A stretch of 44,838 nt of DNA, from assembly GCF_000444135.1 (NCBI RefSeq), contig NZ_ATDK01000220.1:1-44838 (forward strand). The letters run 5' to 3'. The stretch comes from Pseudomonas avellanae BPIC 631 (GTDB taxonomy: Bacteria > Pseudomonadota > Gammaproteobacteria > Pseudomonadales > Pseudomonadaceae). The notes beneath the pieces were generated by a model. That model was not told the origin of the DNA, did not search any database, and worked only from the letters and a program-made list of their open reading frames with translations. Shown here in pieces: positions 8,560-15,876 of this stretch. A program made the translations under genes and the position numbers. The stretch's first letter is position 1; every line of letters starts with the position of its first letter.

Positions 8560-9177
8560 TTAACCCAGCACCACCAGCCTGTTGGGCAGTTCGTTTTTGC
8601 CGTGGGTCACCGGAACGTGATCGGCAAGCAACTCGCCACAGGCGTGAATACAACCCAGAAAACCCTGCAAAATCTGCCCGTCCCGAACCTGTTGAGTGAA
8701 CACATCAACCATGGCCTTCCAGGTGTCGTCGTGCAGGCGACTGGCTATGCCGTGATCGACCAGAATTTCGACGTAACGCTCGGCCTCGCTGACAAAAACC
8801 AGAATGCCGGTGCCGTCATGGGTCTTGTGCAGGTTCTGTTCGAGGAACTGCCGACGCGCCAGGTTACCGGCACGCCAGCGTCTGACCGAGACTGGCACCA
8901 GCAAGGCGGACACTTTCGGGATGCGGCACGCCAGCGCAACGATAATGAACGTGCTCATCTGTGCCAGCATCAGCTCATCCGCGCTCAACCACTGAACACA
9001 GTAATTGACCGTACCCGGCAGCAAAAGGCCGATCAGCCCGGCCCAGATCAGCGGCATGTACGCATAGTCATCGGAACGAGCGGCCAGCACCGTGACCAGC
9101 TCGGCATCGGTACGTTGCTCGACGCGGTCAATCGCCTCAGCGACTTGCCGCTGTTCGTCTTTGTTCAATAACGCCAT
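8560..9177 (-). CDS. TPM-domain membrane protein
   Basis: A 205-residue protein with no signal peptide. The N-terminal part (EAIDRVEQRTDAELVTVLAARSDDY) and the later TGILVFVSEAERYVEILVDHGI are hallmarks of the TPM domain. Two membrane segments (about 43-62 and 72-90) are inserted in the domain, so it should sit in the inner membrane. TPM proteins have been linked to phosphatase activity and to photosystem or membrane-protein quality control in other organisms, but no function is established for this group. It is the second gene of a two-gene unit: the upstream TPM protein ends 33 bases before this start. A lemA gene often found with such pairs is absent here. Confidence 0.78.
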   Translation of the reverse strand: MALLNKDEQRQVAEAIDRVEQRTDAELVTVLAARSDDYAYMPLIWAGLIGLLLPGTVNYCVQWLSADELMLAQMSTFIIVALACRIPKVSALLVPVSVRRWRAGNLARRQFLEQNLHKTHDGTGILVFVSEAERYVEILVDHGIASRLHDDTWKAMVDVFTQQVRDGQILQGFLGCIHACGELLADHVPVTHGKNELPNRLVVLG

Positions 9178-9210
9178 GGTTCACTCATTCCCTCATCCCG
9201 AATCAATCAA

Positions 9211-9924
9211 CTACCAGTTGCCTGAAGCGCCGCCGCCACCGAAGCGCCCGCCGCTGAGCTCAGCGGTTCTGTCACGTGCAGGCCGTGCAGCGGCACCGCG
9301 CCTGATGCTGATGACCACAATCGCCAACACAATAAGGGTCAGCACAACAGCGAACAGCCAGACCTGGTCGTCACTGGCCTGCTCTTCATAGCCAGCCATC
9401 TGCCGTGTCGGTTCAGGATAGTCAGGTATCTGACCGCCCAGCGCTGCGATAACCGCACGGGCACCGCGCTCTATTCCGACAGCAAAGCGGCCATCGTCAA
9501 ACTCGGGGGTCATCAGCATGTCGATGATCAACGAACTCTGCGCATCACTGAGACGATCCTGCAAGGCAGCGCCGACCTCCATGAACACCTTGCGCTTGTC
9601 ACGGTCGATCATCAGCAGCACGCTGTCGTCCTCGCCGTGCAGCCCCAACCCCCACGCATCGCCCAGCCGAGCGCCGAATTCCTCGAGGCTCGCCCCCTGC
9701 AGATCAGCCTGGGTCACCACCACTACCCGCTCACCGGTTGCCTGCTCGTGGGCACGTAGCAGTCTGGCCAGGCGAACCGTGGTCTGGCTGTCGAGCATCT
9801 GCGCAGCATCGACCACGCTACCGGTCATCGGCGGAAATACCAGTGCAGGCTCCTGCGCGTCGGCACGAAATACCCCTCCCAAAAGCATCACCATGTACAA
9901 CATCAACCGTGAAACAGACTTCAA
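9211..9924 (-). CDS. Exported TPM-domain protein, YgcG type
   Basis: A 237-residue protein with an N-terminal signal or anchor (LMLYMVMLLGGVFRADA), a TPM domain at about residues 35-165 (VDAAQMLD, GERVVVVTQADLQG, DDSVLLMIDRDKRKVFMEVG), a C-terminal membrane helix at about 190-210 and a glycine-rich tail ending GGGGASGNW. This is the usual YgcG/TPM_phosphatase layout, with the TPM domain outside the cytoplasm. The start is TTG at 9924: GGAGG lies 7 bases before it, a perfect spacing, and no better ATG exists near it. It lies upstream of a second TPM gene in the same unit. The biochemical role is unknown. Confidence 0.82.
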   Translation of the reverse strand: MKSVSRLMLYMVMLLGGVFRADAQEPALVFPPMTGSVVDAAQMLDSQTTVRLARLLRAHEQATGERVVVVTQADLQGASLEEFGARLGDAWGLGLHGEDDSVLLMIDRDKRKVFMEVGAALQDRLSDAQSSLIIDMLMTPEFDDGRFAVGIERGARAVIAALGGQIPDYPEPTRQMAGYEEQASDDQVWLFAVVLTLIVLAIVVISIRRGAAARPARDRTAELSGGRFGGGGASGNW

Positions 9925-10223
9925 AATCAGACCTCCGGTGCTTTTTTGAATCTATTGAAACGACACGCCTTAGCCAAAACACAACTTCCCCGGCATAATC
10001 CATCGCCGACACCCGGTACGGTCAATAATCGATCAGACAGGGTTTGTACAAAAATCAATCAAATCACCATTTTCGTACACACCTTGGGAAGACTTCGTGC
10101 AGTGAAGCGGATGGCAACTATCCTTGCGTCCTGCCCGAACCATAACGCCAAAGGTCCATAACCCAAAAACTGGCTGTCAGACATTAAACGCGAGTTGCTG
10201 ACAAAAGCCTTGAGAAATCATTC
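9925..10223. other. Intergenic region before bglX with an inverted repeat
   Basis: No gene is seen in these 299 bp. TGTACAAAAAT (10045-10055) and ATTTTCGTACA (10069-10079) form an inverted repeat with 10 of 11 positions matching and a 13-bp spacer. It could be an operator for bglX (start 10224) or for the divergent TPM unit. I recognise no specific regulator. Confidence 0.35.
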
Positions 10224-12521
10224 ATGAATAAGCTGTGTTTATTAGGTTTTCTGGTCGGTATGGCCAGTCAGTCACTGATGGCCCAAAGCGCTGCCGCCAC
10301 GGACAATACAACGCTTCAGGCCAAGAATGCCTTCATCGGCAAACTGATGAAACAAATGACTCTGGACGAAAAGATCGGCCAGTTGCGTTTGATCAGTATC
10401 AGCGGGGAAATGCCGCAGCCGCAAATTCTCAAGGAAATTGCTGCCGGAAGAATCGGCGGCACGTTCAACTCCATTACACGCTCGGAAAACCGTCCGCTGC
10501 AGGAAGCCGCTGTTGCCAACAGCCGCCTGAAGATTCCGATGTTCTTTGCCTATGACGTCGTTCACGGCCATCGCACGATTTTCCCGATCAGCCTGGGCAT
10601 GGCCGCCAGTTGGGACATGGACGCCGTCGCCCTGATGGGTCGTGTCTCGGCTAAAGAGGCGAGTGCCGACAGCATCGATATGACCTTTGCGCCTATGGTC
10701 GACATTTCCCGCGATCCGCGCTGGGGCCGTAGCTCCGAAGGCTTTGGCGAGGACACTTATCTGGTGTCACGCATTTCCGACGTGATGGTCCGGTCTTTTC
10801 AGGGCAAGAACGTCGCTGCGAACGACAGCATCATGGCCGCCGTCAAGCACTTCGCCCTGTATGGCGCGGTCGAGGGCGGGCGTGACTACAACACAGTGGA
10901 CATGAGCATGACGCGCATGTACCAGGACTATCTGCCGCCTTACAAGGCCGGCATCGATGCCGGGGCTGGCGGCATCATGGTCGCACTCAACTCGATCAAT
11001 GGCGTCCCGACCACCTCCAATAAATGGCTGATGCAGGACCTGCTACGCAAGGACTGGGGCTTCAAGGGCGTGACCATCAGCGACCACGGCGCGATCAAGG
11101 AACTGATCGAACACGGCGTGGCCAAGGATTACCGCGAAGCTGCCAAGCTGGCAATCAAGGCTGGCGTCGACCTCAGCATGAACGATGTGGCCTATGGCGA
11201 GCAGTTGCCCGGTCTGGTCAAGGACGGCGAGGTCTCCATGAAGGAAATCGACAGCGCCGTGCGTGAAGTGCTGGGTGCCAAGTACGACATGGGCCTGTTC
11301 GCCTCGCCTTACGGGCGCATTGGCGTTGCCGCCGATGATCCGGCCGACACGTATTCCGACGACCGCTTGCACCGCGCCGAAGCCCGCGATGTCGCGCGCA
11401 AGACGCTGGTCCTGCTGAAAAACCAGAACGACACGCTGCCGCTGAAGAAACAGGGCACCATCGCAGTCATTGGCGGGCTGGCACAAAGTCACCTCGACAT
11501 GCTTGGCAGTTGGTCGGCTGCTGGCCGTCCCGCTCAGTCGGTCACCGTGTATGAAGGTCTGGCCAATGCGGTCGGCGACAAAGCCAAACTGCTTTACGCC
11601 CGCGGCGCCAACGTCAGTGACAATGAACACGTACTCACTTACCTGAACTTCATCGAGAAGGAAGTAGAGACCGACCCGCGCCCGGCGCAGGAAATGATCG
11701 ACGAAGCCGTCAAGGTCGCCGAGCAGTCCGATGTAATCGTTGCCGTGGTAGGCGAGTCGCGTGGCATGTCCCACGAATCGGCCAGCCGCAGCAGCCTGAA
11801 CATTCCAGGCAAGCAACGTGATCTGATCAAGGCGCTGAAGGCCACTGGCAAGCCGTTGGTGCTGGTGCTGATGAATGGTCGTCCGCTGGTACTGGTCGAC
11901 GAACAGGAGCAGGCAGACGCCATGCTCGAAACCTGGTTCCCGGGCACCGAAGGCGGCAATGCCGTGGCTGACGTGCTGTTCGGCGACTACAACCCGTCGG
12001 GCAAACTGGCCATGTCGTTCCCGCGTTCGATTGGCCAACTGCCGGTCTACTACGCGCACCTGAACACGGGTCGTCCGTACCACGAAGGCAAGCCGGGCAA
12101 CTACACCTCGCATTACTTCGAAGAGCCCAATGGCCCGCTGTTCCCGTTCGGTTTTGGCCTGAGCTACACGCAGTTCGACGTCTCGGACATCAAGCTGTCG
12201 GATGCCAACATGGCGCGCAAAGGCAAGCTCACCGCCAGCGTGACCGTGAAGAACACCGGCAAGGTGGCGGGCGCTACCATTGTGCAGCTGTACCTGCACG
12301 ATGTGGCGGCGTCGATCAGTCGCCCGGTCAAGGAGCTGAAAAACTTCGACAAGGTAATGCTCGAGCCTGGTGAGGAAAAAGTCGTTACCTTCACCCTCAG
12401 CGAAGACGACCTGAAGTTCTACAACAGCGAGCTCAAGTACGCTGCAGAACCCGGCGAATTCAAGGTAATGATCGGCCTGGACTCACAGACTGTGAAAGAA
12501 GCCACTTTCAACCTGTTGTAA
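10224..12521 (+). CDS. bglX: Periplasmic beta-glucosidase BglX (GH3)
   Basis: A 765-residue protein with a signal peptide (LCLLGFLVGMASQSLMAQSA, cleavage near residue 21-24). It then follows the three-domain GH3 plan: a TIM-barrel-like domain (KQMTLDEKIGQL; KHFALYGAVEGGRDYN), the nucleophile loop VTISDHGAI with Asp287, an alpha/beta sandwich (KTLVLLKN; NGRPLVLV) and a C-terminal fibronectin III-like domain (FPFGFGLSYTQF; VTVKNTG). Length and motifs match E. coli BglX as I recall it. It removes terminal beta-glucosyl residues from oligosaccharides in the periplasm. The ribosome-binding site before ATG 10224 is weak. A long perfect hairpin lies right after its stop, then dctB. Assignment is firm; preferred substrate is open. 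Confidence 0.93.
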   Translation: MNKLCLLGFLVGMASQSLMAQSAAATDNTTLQAKNAFIGKLMKQMTLDEKIGQLRLISISGEMPQPQILKEIAAGRIGGTFNSITRSENRPLQEAAVANSRLKIPMFFAYDVVHGHRTIFPISLGMAASWDMDAVALMGRVSAKEASADSIDMTFAPMVDISRDPRWGRSSEGFGEDTYLVSRISDVMVRSFQGKNVAANDSIMAAVKHFALYGAVEGGRDYNTVDMSMTRMYQDYLPPYKAGIDAGAGGIMVALNSINGVPTTSNKWLMQDLLRKDWGFKGVTISDHGAIKELIEHGVAKDYREAAKLAIKAGVDLSMNDVAYGEQLPGLVKDGEVSMKEIDSAVREVLGAKYDMGLFASPYGRIGVAADDPADTYSDDRLHRAEARDVARKTLVLLKNQNDTLPLKKQGTIAVIGGLAQSHLDMLGSWSAAGRPAQSVTVYEGLANAVGDKAKLLYARGANVSDNEHVLTYLNFIEKEVETDPRPAQEMIDEAVKVAEQSDVIVAVVGESRGMSHESASRSSLNIPGKQRDLIKALKATGKPLVLVLMNGRPLVLVDEQEQADAMLETWFPGTEGGNAVADVLFGDYNPSGKLAMSFPRSIGQLPVYYAHLNTGRPYHEGKPGNYTSHYFEEPNGPLFPFGFGLSYTQFDVSDIKLSDANMARKGKLTASVTVKNTGKVAGATIVQLYLHDVAASISRPVKELKNFDKVMLEPGEEKVVTFTLSEDDLKFYNSELKYAAEPGEFKVMIGLDSQTVKEATFNLL

Positions 12522-12528
12522 CGCCCGC

Positions 12529-12572
12529 CCATTGGCGTGTTGGCGAGCACTCACTCGCCAACACGCCAATGG
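12529..12572. terminator. Perfect 19-bp hairpin between bglX and dctB
   Basis: The arms 12529-12547 and 12554-12572 (left arm CCATTGGCGTGTTGGCGAG) are exact complements around a 6-nt loop. There is no T run on either strand, so it is not a standard intrinsic terminator. It may stabilise or end the bglX mRNA, or affect the dctB start 19 bases downstream. Confidence 0.55.
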
Positions 12573-12591
12573 AGTCCGATCAGGCCGCAAC

Positions 12592-14349
12592 ATGACCCTC
12601 AAGCATCGCTACTGGCGCATCACCCTTTACGTGCTGTTGATTCTGGCCGGCGCTGCACTGTCGTCCGGACTTGCAATGCGTCAGGCGCAGCGTCATACGC
12701 TGTCAGAAGATGCCGCGCGTGCCGGTGGGCAACTGGCGCTGTATGCCAACACCCTGCACACCCTCATCGAGCGTTATCGCGCCCTTCCCTCGGTTCTGGC
12801 ACTGGACCCGGAAATTCGTGCCGCATTAAACGGCCCGGTGACCGAAGAGGTGCAAAACGCGCTCAACACCAAGCTGGAGAAGATCAACAGCGCGGCGCAC
12901 TCCTCGACCCTCGAATTGCTCGACCTGCACGGCCTTGCGATTGGCGCGAGCAACTGGCGCACGCCCAACAGCTACCTTGGCCACAATTACGGTTTTCGCC
13001 CCTACTTCCTGCAAACCCGAGCCCAGGGCACCGGGCGTTTCTACGCGGTGGGTGTGACCACCGGCATTCCAGGGTACTTTCTGTCCAGTGCGGTCGTGGA
13101 CGATGCGGGGGCATTCATGGGCGCGATGGTGGTCAAACTGGAGTTTCCGAACCTTGAACAGGAATGGGGCCAGGGTGACGACCTGCTGCTGGTCAGCGAC
13201 GAGAAAGGCATTGTCTTCATCGCCAATCGGGCTGGCTGGCGCTATCGCGAGCTGCTGCCCATTTCAGTAGAGGGCCGTGCCGATCTGTTGCGCACCCGCC
13301 AGTACGACAAGAAATCACTGTCACTGCTGCGCAGTCGGGTGCTTGAGCGTTTCGGTGAAAACAGCCACTTGAGCCGTATTGAAGGCCCGGACGGCGCAAC
13401 TGATTACCTCTGGCAGTCGCTGCCGCTGCCCGACGAAAACTGGACGTTGCACCTGCTGCGCAAGCCGCCCGTCTCCAGTGAGGACGTTCGCAACGCCGCG
13501 CTTGCTGCCGCTGGTATCTGGCTGGCCACTGTGTTTCTGGGCCTGTTTCTTTACCAGCGCTGGCGACTGGCGCGGTTACGCGAGCGCAACCATGACGAAC
13601 TTGAACGTTTGGTACAAGAGCGCACCCGTGATCTGCAAACCGCGCAGGACGGCCTTGTGCAGTCGGCCAAACTTGCCGCGCTGGGGCAGATGTCAGCGGC
13701 GCTGGCTCATGAAATCAATCAGCCGCTGACCGCCCAGCGCATGCAACTGGCAACCCTGCGCCTGTTGCTGGATCAGGGCCGAATCGATGAAGCCTACAAG
13801 GCGCTGGTGCCAGTGGATCAACAACTGACCCGCATGGCCGCACTGACCGGCCACCTGAAAACCTTTGCGCGCAAGAGCCCCAGCGGCCTGCGCGAGCGCC
13901 TGGACCTGGCCACCGTCGTTGATCAGGCCTTGTTGCTGCTCGAACCGCGTCTGCGCGAAGAACGCATTGACTGCGCGCTGCACCTGGCACGGCCCGCCTG
14001 GGTGCGCGGTGATGCGATACGTCTGGAGCAGGTGCTGATCAATCTGTTGCGCAACGCACTGGATGCCATGCGAGAGCGCCCGTCCAGACGCCTCGAAGTA
14101 CGTATCGATGCTTGCAATAGCCATTGGCGGCTCAGCGTCAGCGACAGCGGCGCAGGAATCGCTGCAGAACATATGGCGAGCCTGTTCGATCCGTTCTTCA
14201 CCACCAAACCGGTGGGCGATGGTCTTGGCCTTGGTCTGGCGGTGTCATTCGCGATCATTCACGAACTGGGCGGGCAACTGACTGCTGAAAACCATGCCGA
14301 TGGTGCGCGGTTCTGGTTCAGCCTGCCTAATGACTTTCTGGAGACCTGA
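12592..14349 (+). CDS. dctB: Sensor histidine kinase, DctB family
   Basis: The protein has 585 residues from ATG 12592. A membrane helix at about 8-27, a large periplasmic sensor part (PDC/double PAS type, with GRFYAVGVTTGIPGYFLS), a second membrane helix (AAAGIWLATVFLGLFLYQ), a short coiled coil and a C-terminal kinase follow in order. The H-box is ALAHEINQPL with His373, and the ATPase core has NLLRNALDAM, DSGAGI and GLGLGLAVS. The layout is that of DctB, which senses C4-dicarboxylates and phosphorylates the sigma54 activator DctD. The next gene is such an activator, beginning 3-6 bases after this stop. No dct transporter is adjacent, so the true signal could be another carboxylate. A start 20 codons upstream (12532) lies inside the hairpin and is unlikely. 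Confidence 0.82.
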   Translation: MTLKHRYWRITLYVLLILAGAALSSGLAMRQAQRHTLSEDAARAGGQLALYANTLHTLIERYRALPSVLALDPEIRAALNGPVTEEVQNALNTKLEKINSAAHSSTLELLDLHGLAIGASNWRTPNSYLGHNYGFRPYFLQTRAQGTGRFYAVGVTTGIPGYFLSSAVVDDAGAFMGAMVVKLEFPNLEQEWGQGDDLLLVSDEKGIVFIANRAGWRYRELLPISVEGRADLLRTRQYDKKSLSLLRSRVLERFGENSHLSRIEGPDGATDYLWQSLPLPDENWTLHLLRKPPVSSEDVRNAALAAAGIWLATVFLGLFLYQRWRLARLRERNHDELERLVQERTRDLQTAQDGLVQSAKLAALGQMSAALAHEINQPLTAQRMQLATLRLLLDQGRIDEAYKALVPVDQQLTRMAALTGHLKTFARKSPSGLRERLDLATVVDQALLLLEPRLREERIDCALHLARPAWVRGDAIRLEQVLINLLRNALDAMRERPSRRLEVRIDACNSHWRLSVSDSGAGIAAEHMASLFDPFFTTKPVGDGLGLGLAVSFAIIHELGGQLTAENHADGARFWFSLPNDFLET

Positions 14350-14355
14350 CCTGTG

Positions 14356-15690
14356 ATGCTGAACTCGGTCATCGTGGTAGACGACGAGGCACCTATCCGG
14401 CAAGCCGTCGAACAATGGCTGATGCTGTCAGGTTTCGAGGTGCAGGTCTTCGCCCGCGCCGAAGAGTGTCTGGCGCAGATACCAGAGCATTTCCCGGGCG
14501 TGGTGCTGACCGATGTACGCATGCCGGGCATGACCGGCCTGCAATTGCTGACCCATCTGCACGCCCTTGACCGGGACCTGCCCGTCATTCTGCTGACCGG
14601 CCACGGCGATGTGCCTATGGCTGTAGAGGCAATGCGCGAAGGTGCCTATGATTTTCTGGAAAAGCCATTCAGCCCGGAAACGTTGATCAGCAACCTGCGG
14701 CGCGCGCTGGAAAAACGCCAACTGGTACTGGAAAACCGTCGCCTGCATGAACAGGCCGACGCCAGAACCCGGCTGGACGCCACCCTGCTCGGCGTATCCC
14801 CAAGCCTGCAGACCCTGCGGCGCCAGGTGCTGGAGTTGTCGCAACTGCCTGTCAACGTGATCATTCGCGGTGAAACCGGCAGCGGCAAAGAGCTGGTTGC
14901 TCGCTGCCTTCACGACTTCGGCCCGCGCGCCGGCAAACCCTTCGTAGCACTCAACTGTGCCGCCATCCCGGAACACCTGTTCGAGGCCGAGCTGTTCGGG
15001 CACGAAAGCGGCGCATTTACCGGCGCGCAGGGCAAGCGTATCGGGCGGCTGGAATACGCCGACGGCGGCACGGTGTTTCTCGATGAAATAGAGAGCATGC
15101 CGCTGGCGCAACAGGTCAAGCTGCTGCGCGTCCTGCAGGACAAGTGCCTTGAAAGGCTGGGCTCCAACCAGAGCATAAAGGTTGACCTGCGGATTATTGC
15201 GGCGACCAAACCGGACCTGCTCGAAGAAGCTCGCGCCGGGCGCTTCCGCGAGGACCTGGCCTACCGCCTGAACGTCGCCGAGTTGCGTTTGCCACCGCTG
15301 CGCGACCGGCTTGAGGACATTGCGCAACTGTTCAGCCATTTCAGCAGGGCCGCCGCCGAGCGTATGGGACGTGAGGTGCCCGCCCTGAGCGCCGCGCGCC
15401 TGAGCCAGTTGCTCAGCCATGACTGGCCCGGCAATGTGCGCGAACTCGCCAATGCGGCCGAGCGGCAGACCCTGGGCCTGGAAATGACGCCACCGCAGGC
15501 CGACACTCAACTGCCGGGGCATTCACTGGCGGCGCGTCAGGAAGCCTTTGAAGCGCAATGTCTGCGTGCCTCACTGACCCGCCACAAAGGCGATATCAAG
15601 GCTGTGCTCAACGAGTTGCAATTGCCCCGACGGACGCTGAACGAGAAAATGCAGCGTCATGCTCTGGTGCGGGAAATGTTTCTCGGCTGA
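14356..15690 (+). CDS. dctD: Sigma54-dependent response regulator, DctD family
   Basis: About 444 residues in three domains. The receiver (1-120) has the acidic pair VVDDE and the phosphorylation site Asp53 in VLTDVRMPG. The AAA+ domain (about 145-375) has a Walker A loop GETGSGKE from residue 172, the sigma54-contacting loop ESGAFTGA and a Walker B FLDEIE. A C-terminal Fis-type helix-turn-helix (KAVLNELQLPRRTLNEKM) follows. It should activate a sigma54 promoter when phosphorylated by the kinase encoded just upstream. GGAG (14340-14343) is 9 bases from a GTG at 14353 and 12 from the ATG at 14356, so either may start translation. The family is certain; the target genes are not visible in this window. 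Confidence 0.85.
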   Translation: MLNSVIVVDDEAPIRQAVEQWLMLSGFEVQVFARAEECLAQIPEHFPGVVLTDVRMPGMTGLQLLTHLHALDRDLPVILLTGHGDVPMAVEAMREGAYDFLEKPFSPETLISNLRRALEKRQLVLENRRLHEQADARTRLDATLLGVSPSLQTLRRQVLELSQLPVNVIIRGETGSGKELVARCLHDFGPRAGKPFVALNCAAIPEHLFEAELFGHESGAFTGAQGKRIGRLEYADGGTVFLDEIESMPLAQQVKLLRVLQDKCLERLGSNQSIKVDLRIIAATKPDLLEEARAGRFREDLAYRLNVAELRLPPLRDRLEDIAQLFSHFSRAAAERMGREVPALSAARLSQLLSHDWPGNVRELANAAERQTLGLEMTPPQADTQLPGHSLAARQEAFEAQCLRASLTRHKGDIKAVLNELQLPRRTLNEKMQRHALVREMFLG

Positions 15691-15876
15691 GGTGTTTGCC
15701 TGCTCCTTACGGCATCTTCAAGTGATAAACGAACATTTCGCGCAGCGCCGGGTCTGCATACTGTTCGCGGCTATATGGAGTCGTGATGGCTGGATATAGG
15801 CGGGGCATAATGACATCATGCTTGCCTTGGCTATTCAGCCTACCTTGACAGCACGAAAGATGGGGCATTTTCTACC

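Noticed and set aside
11043..12299. 418-codon minus-strand frame opposite bglX
   Set aside because: Antisense of a conserved GH3 enzyme, no start signal.
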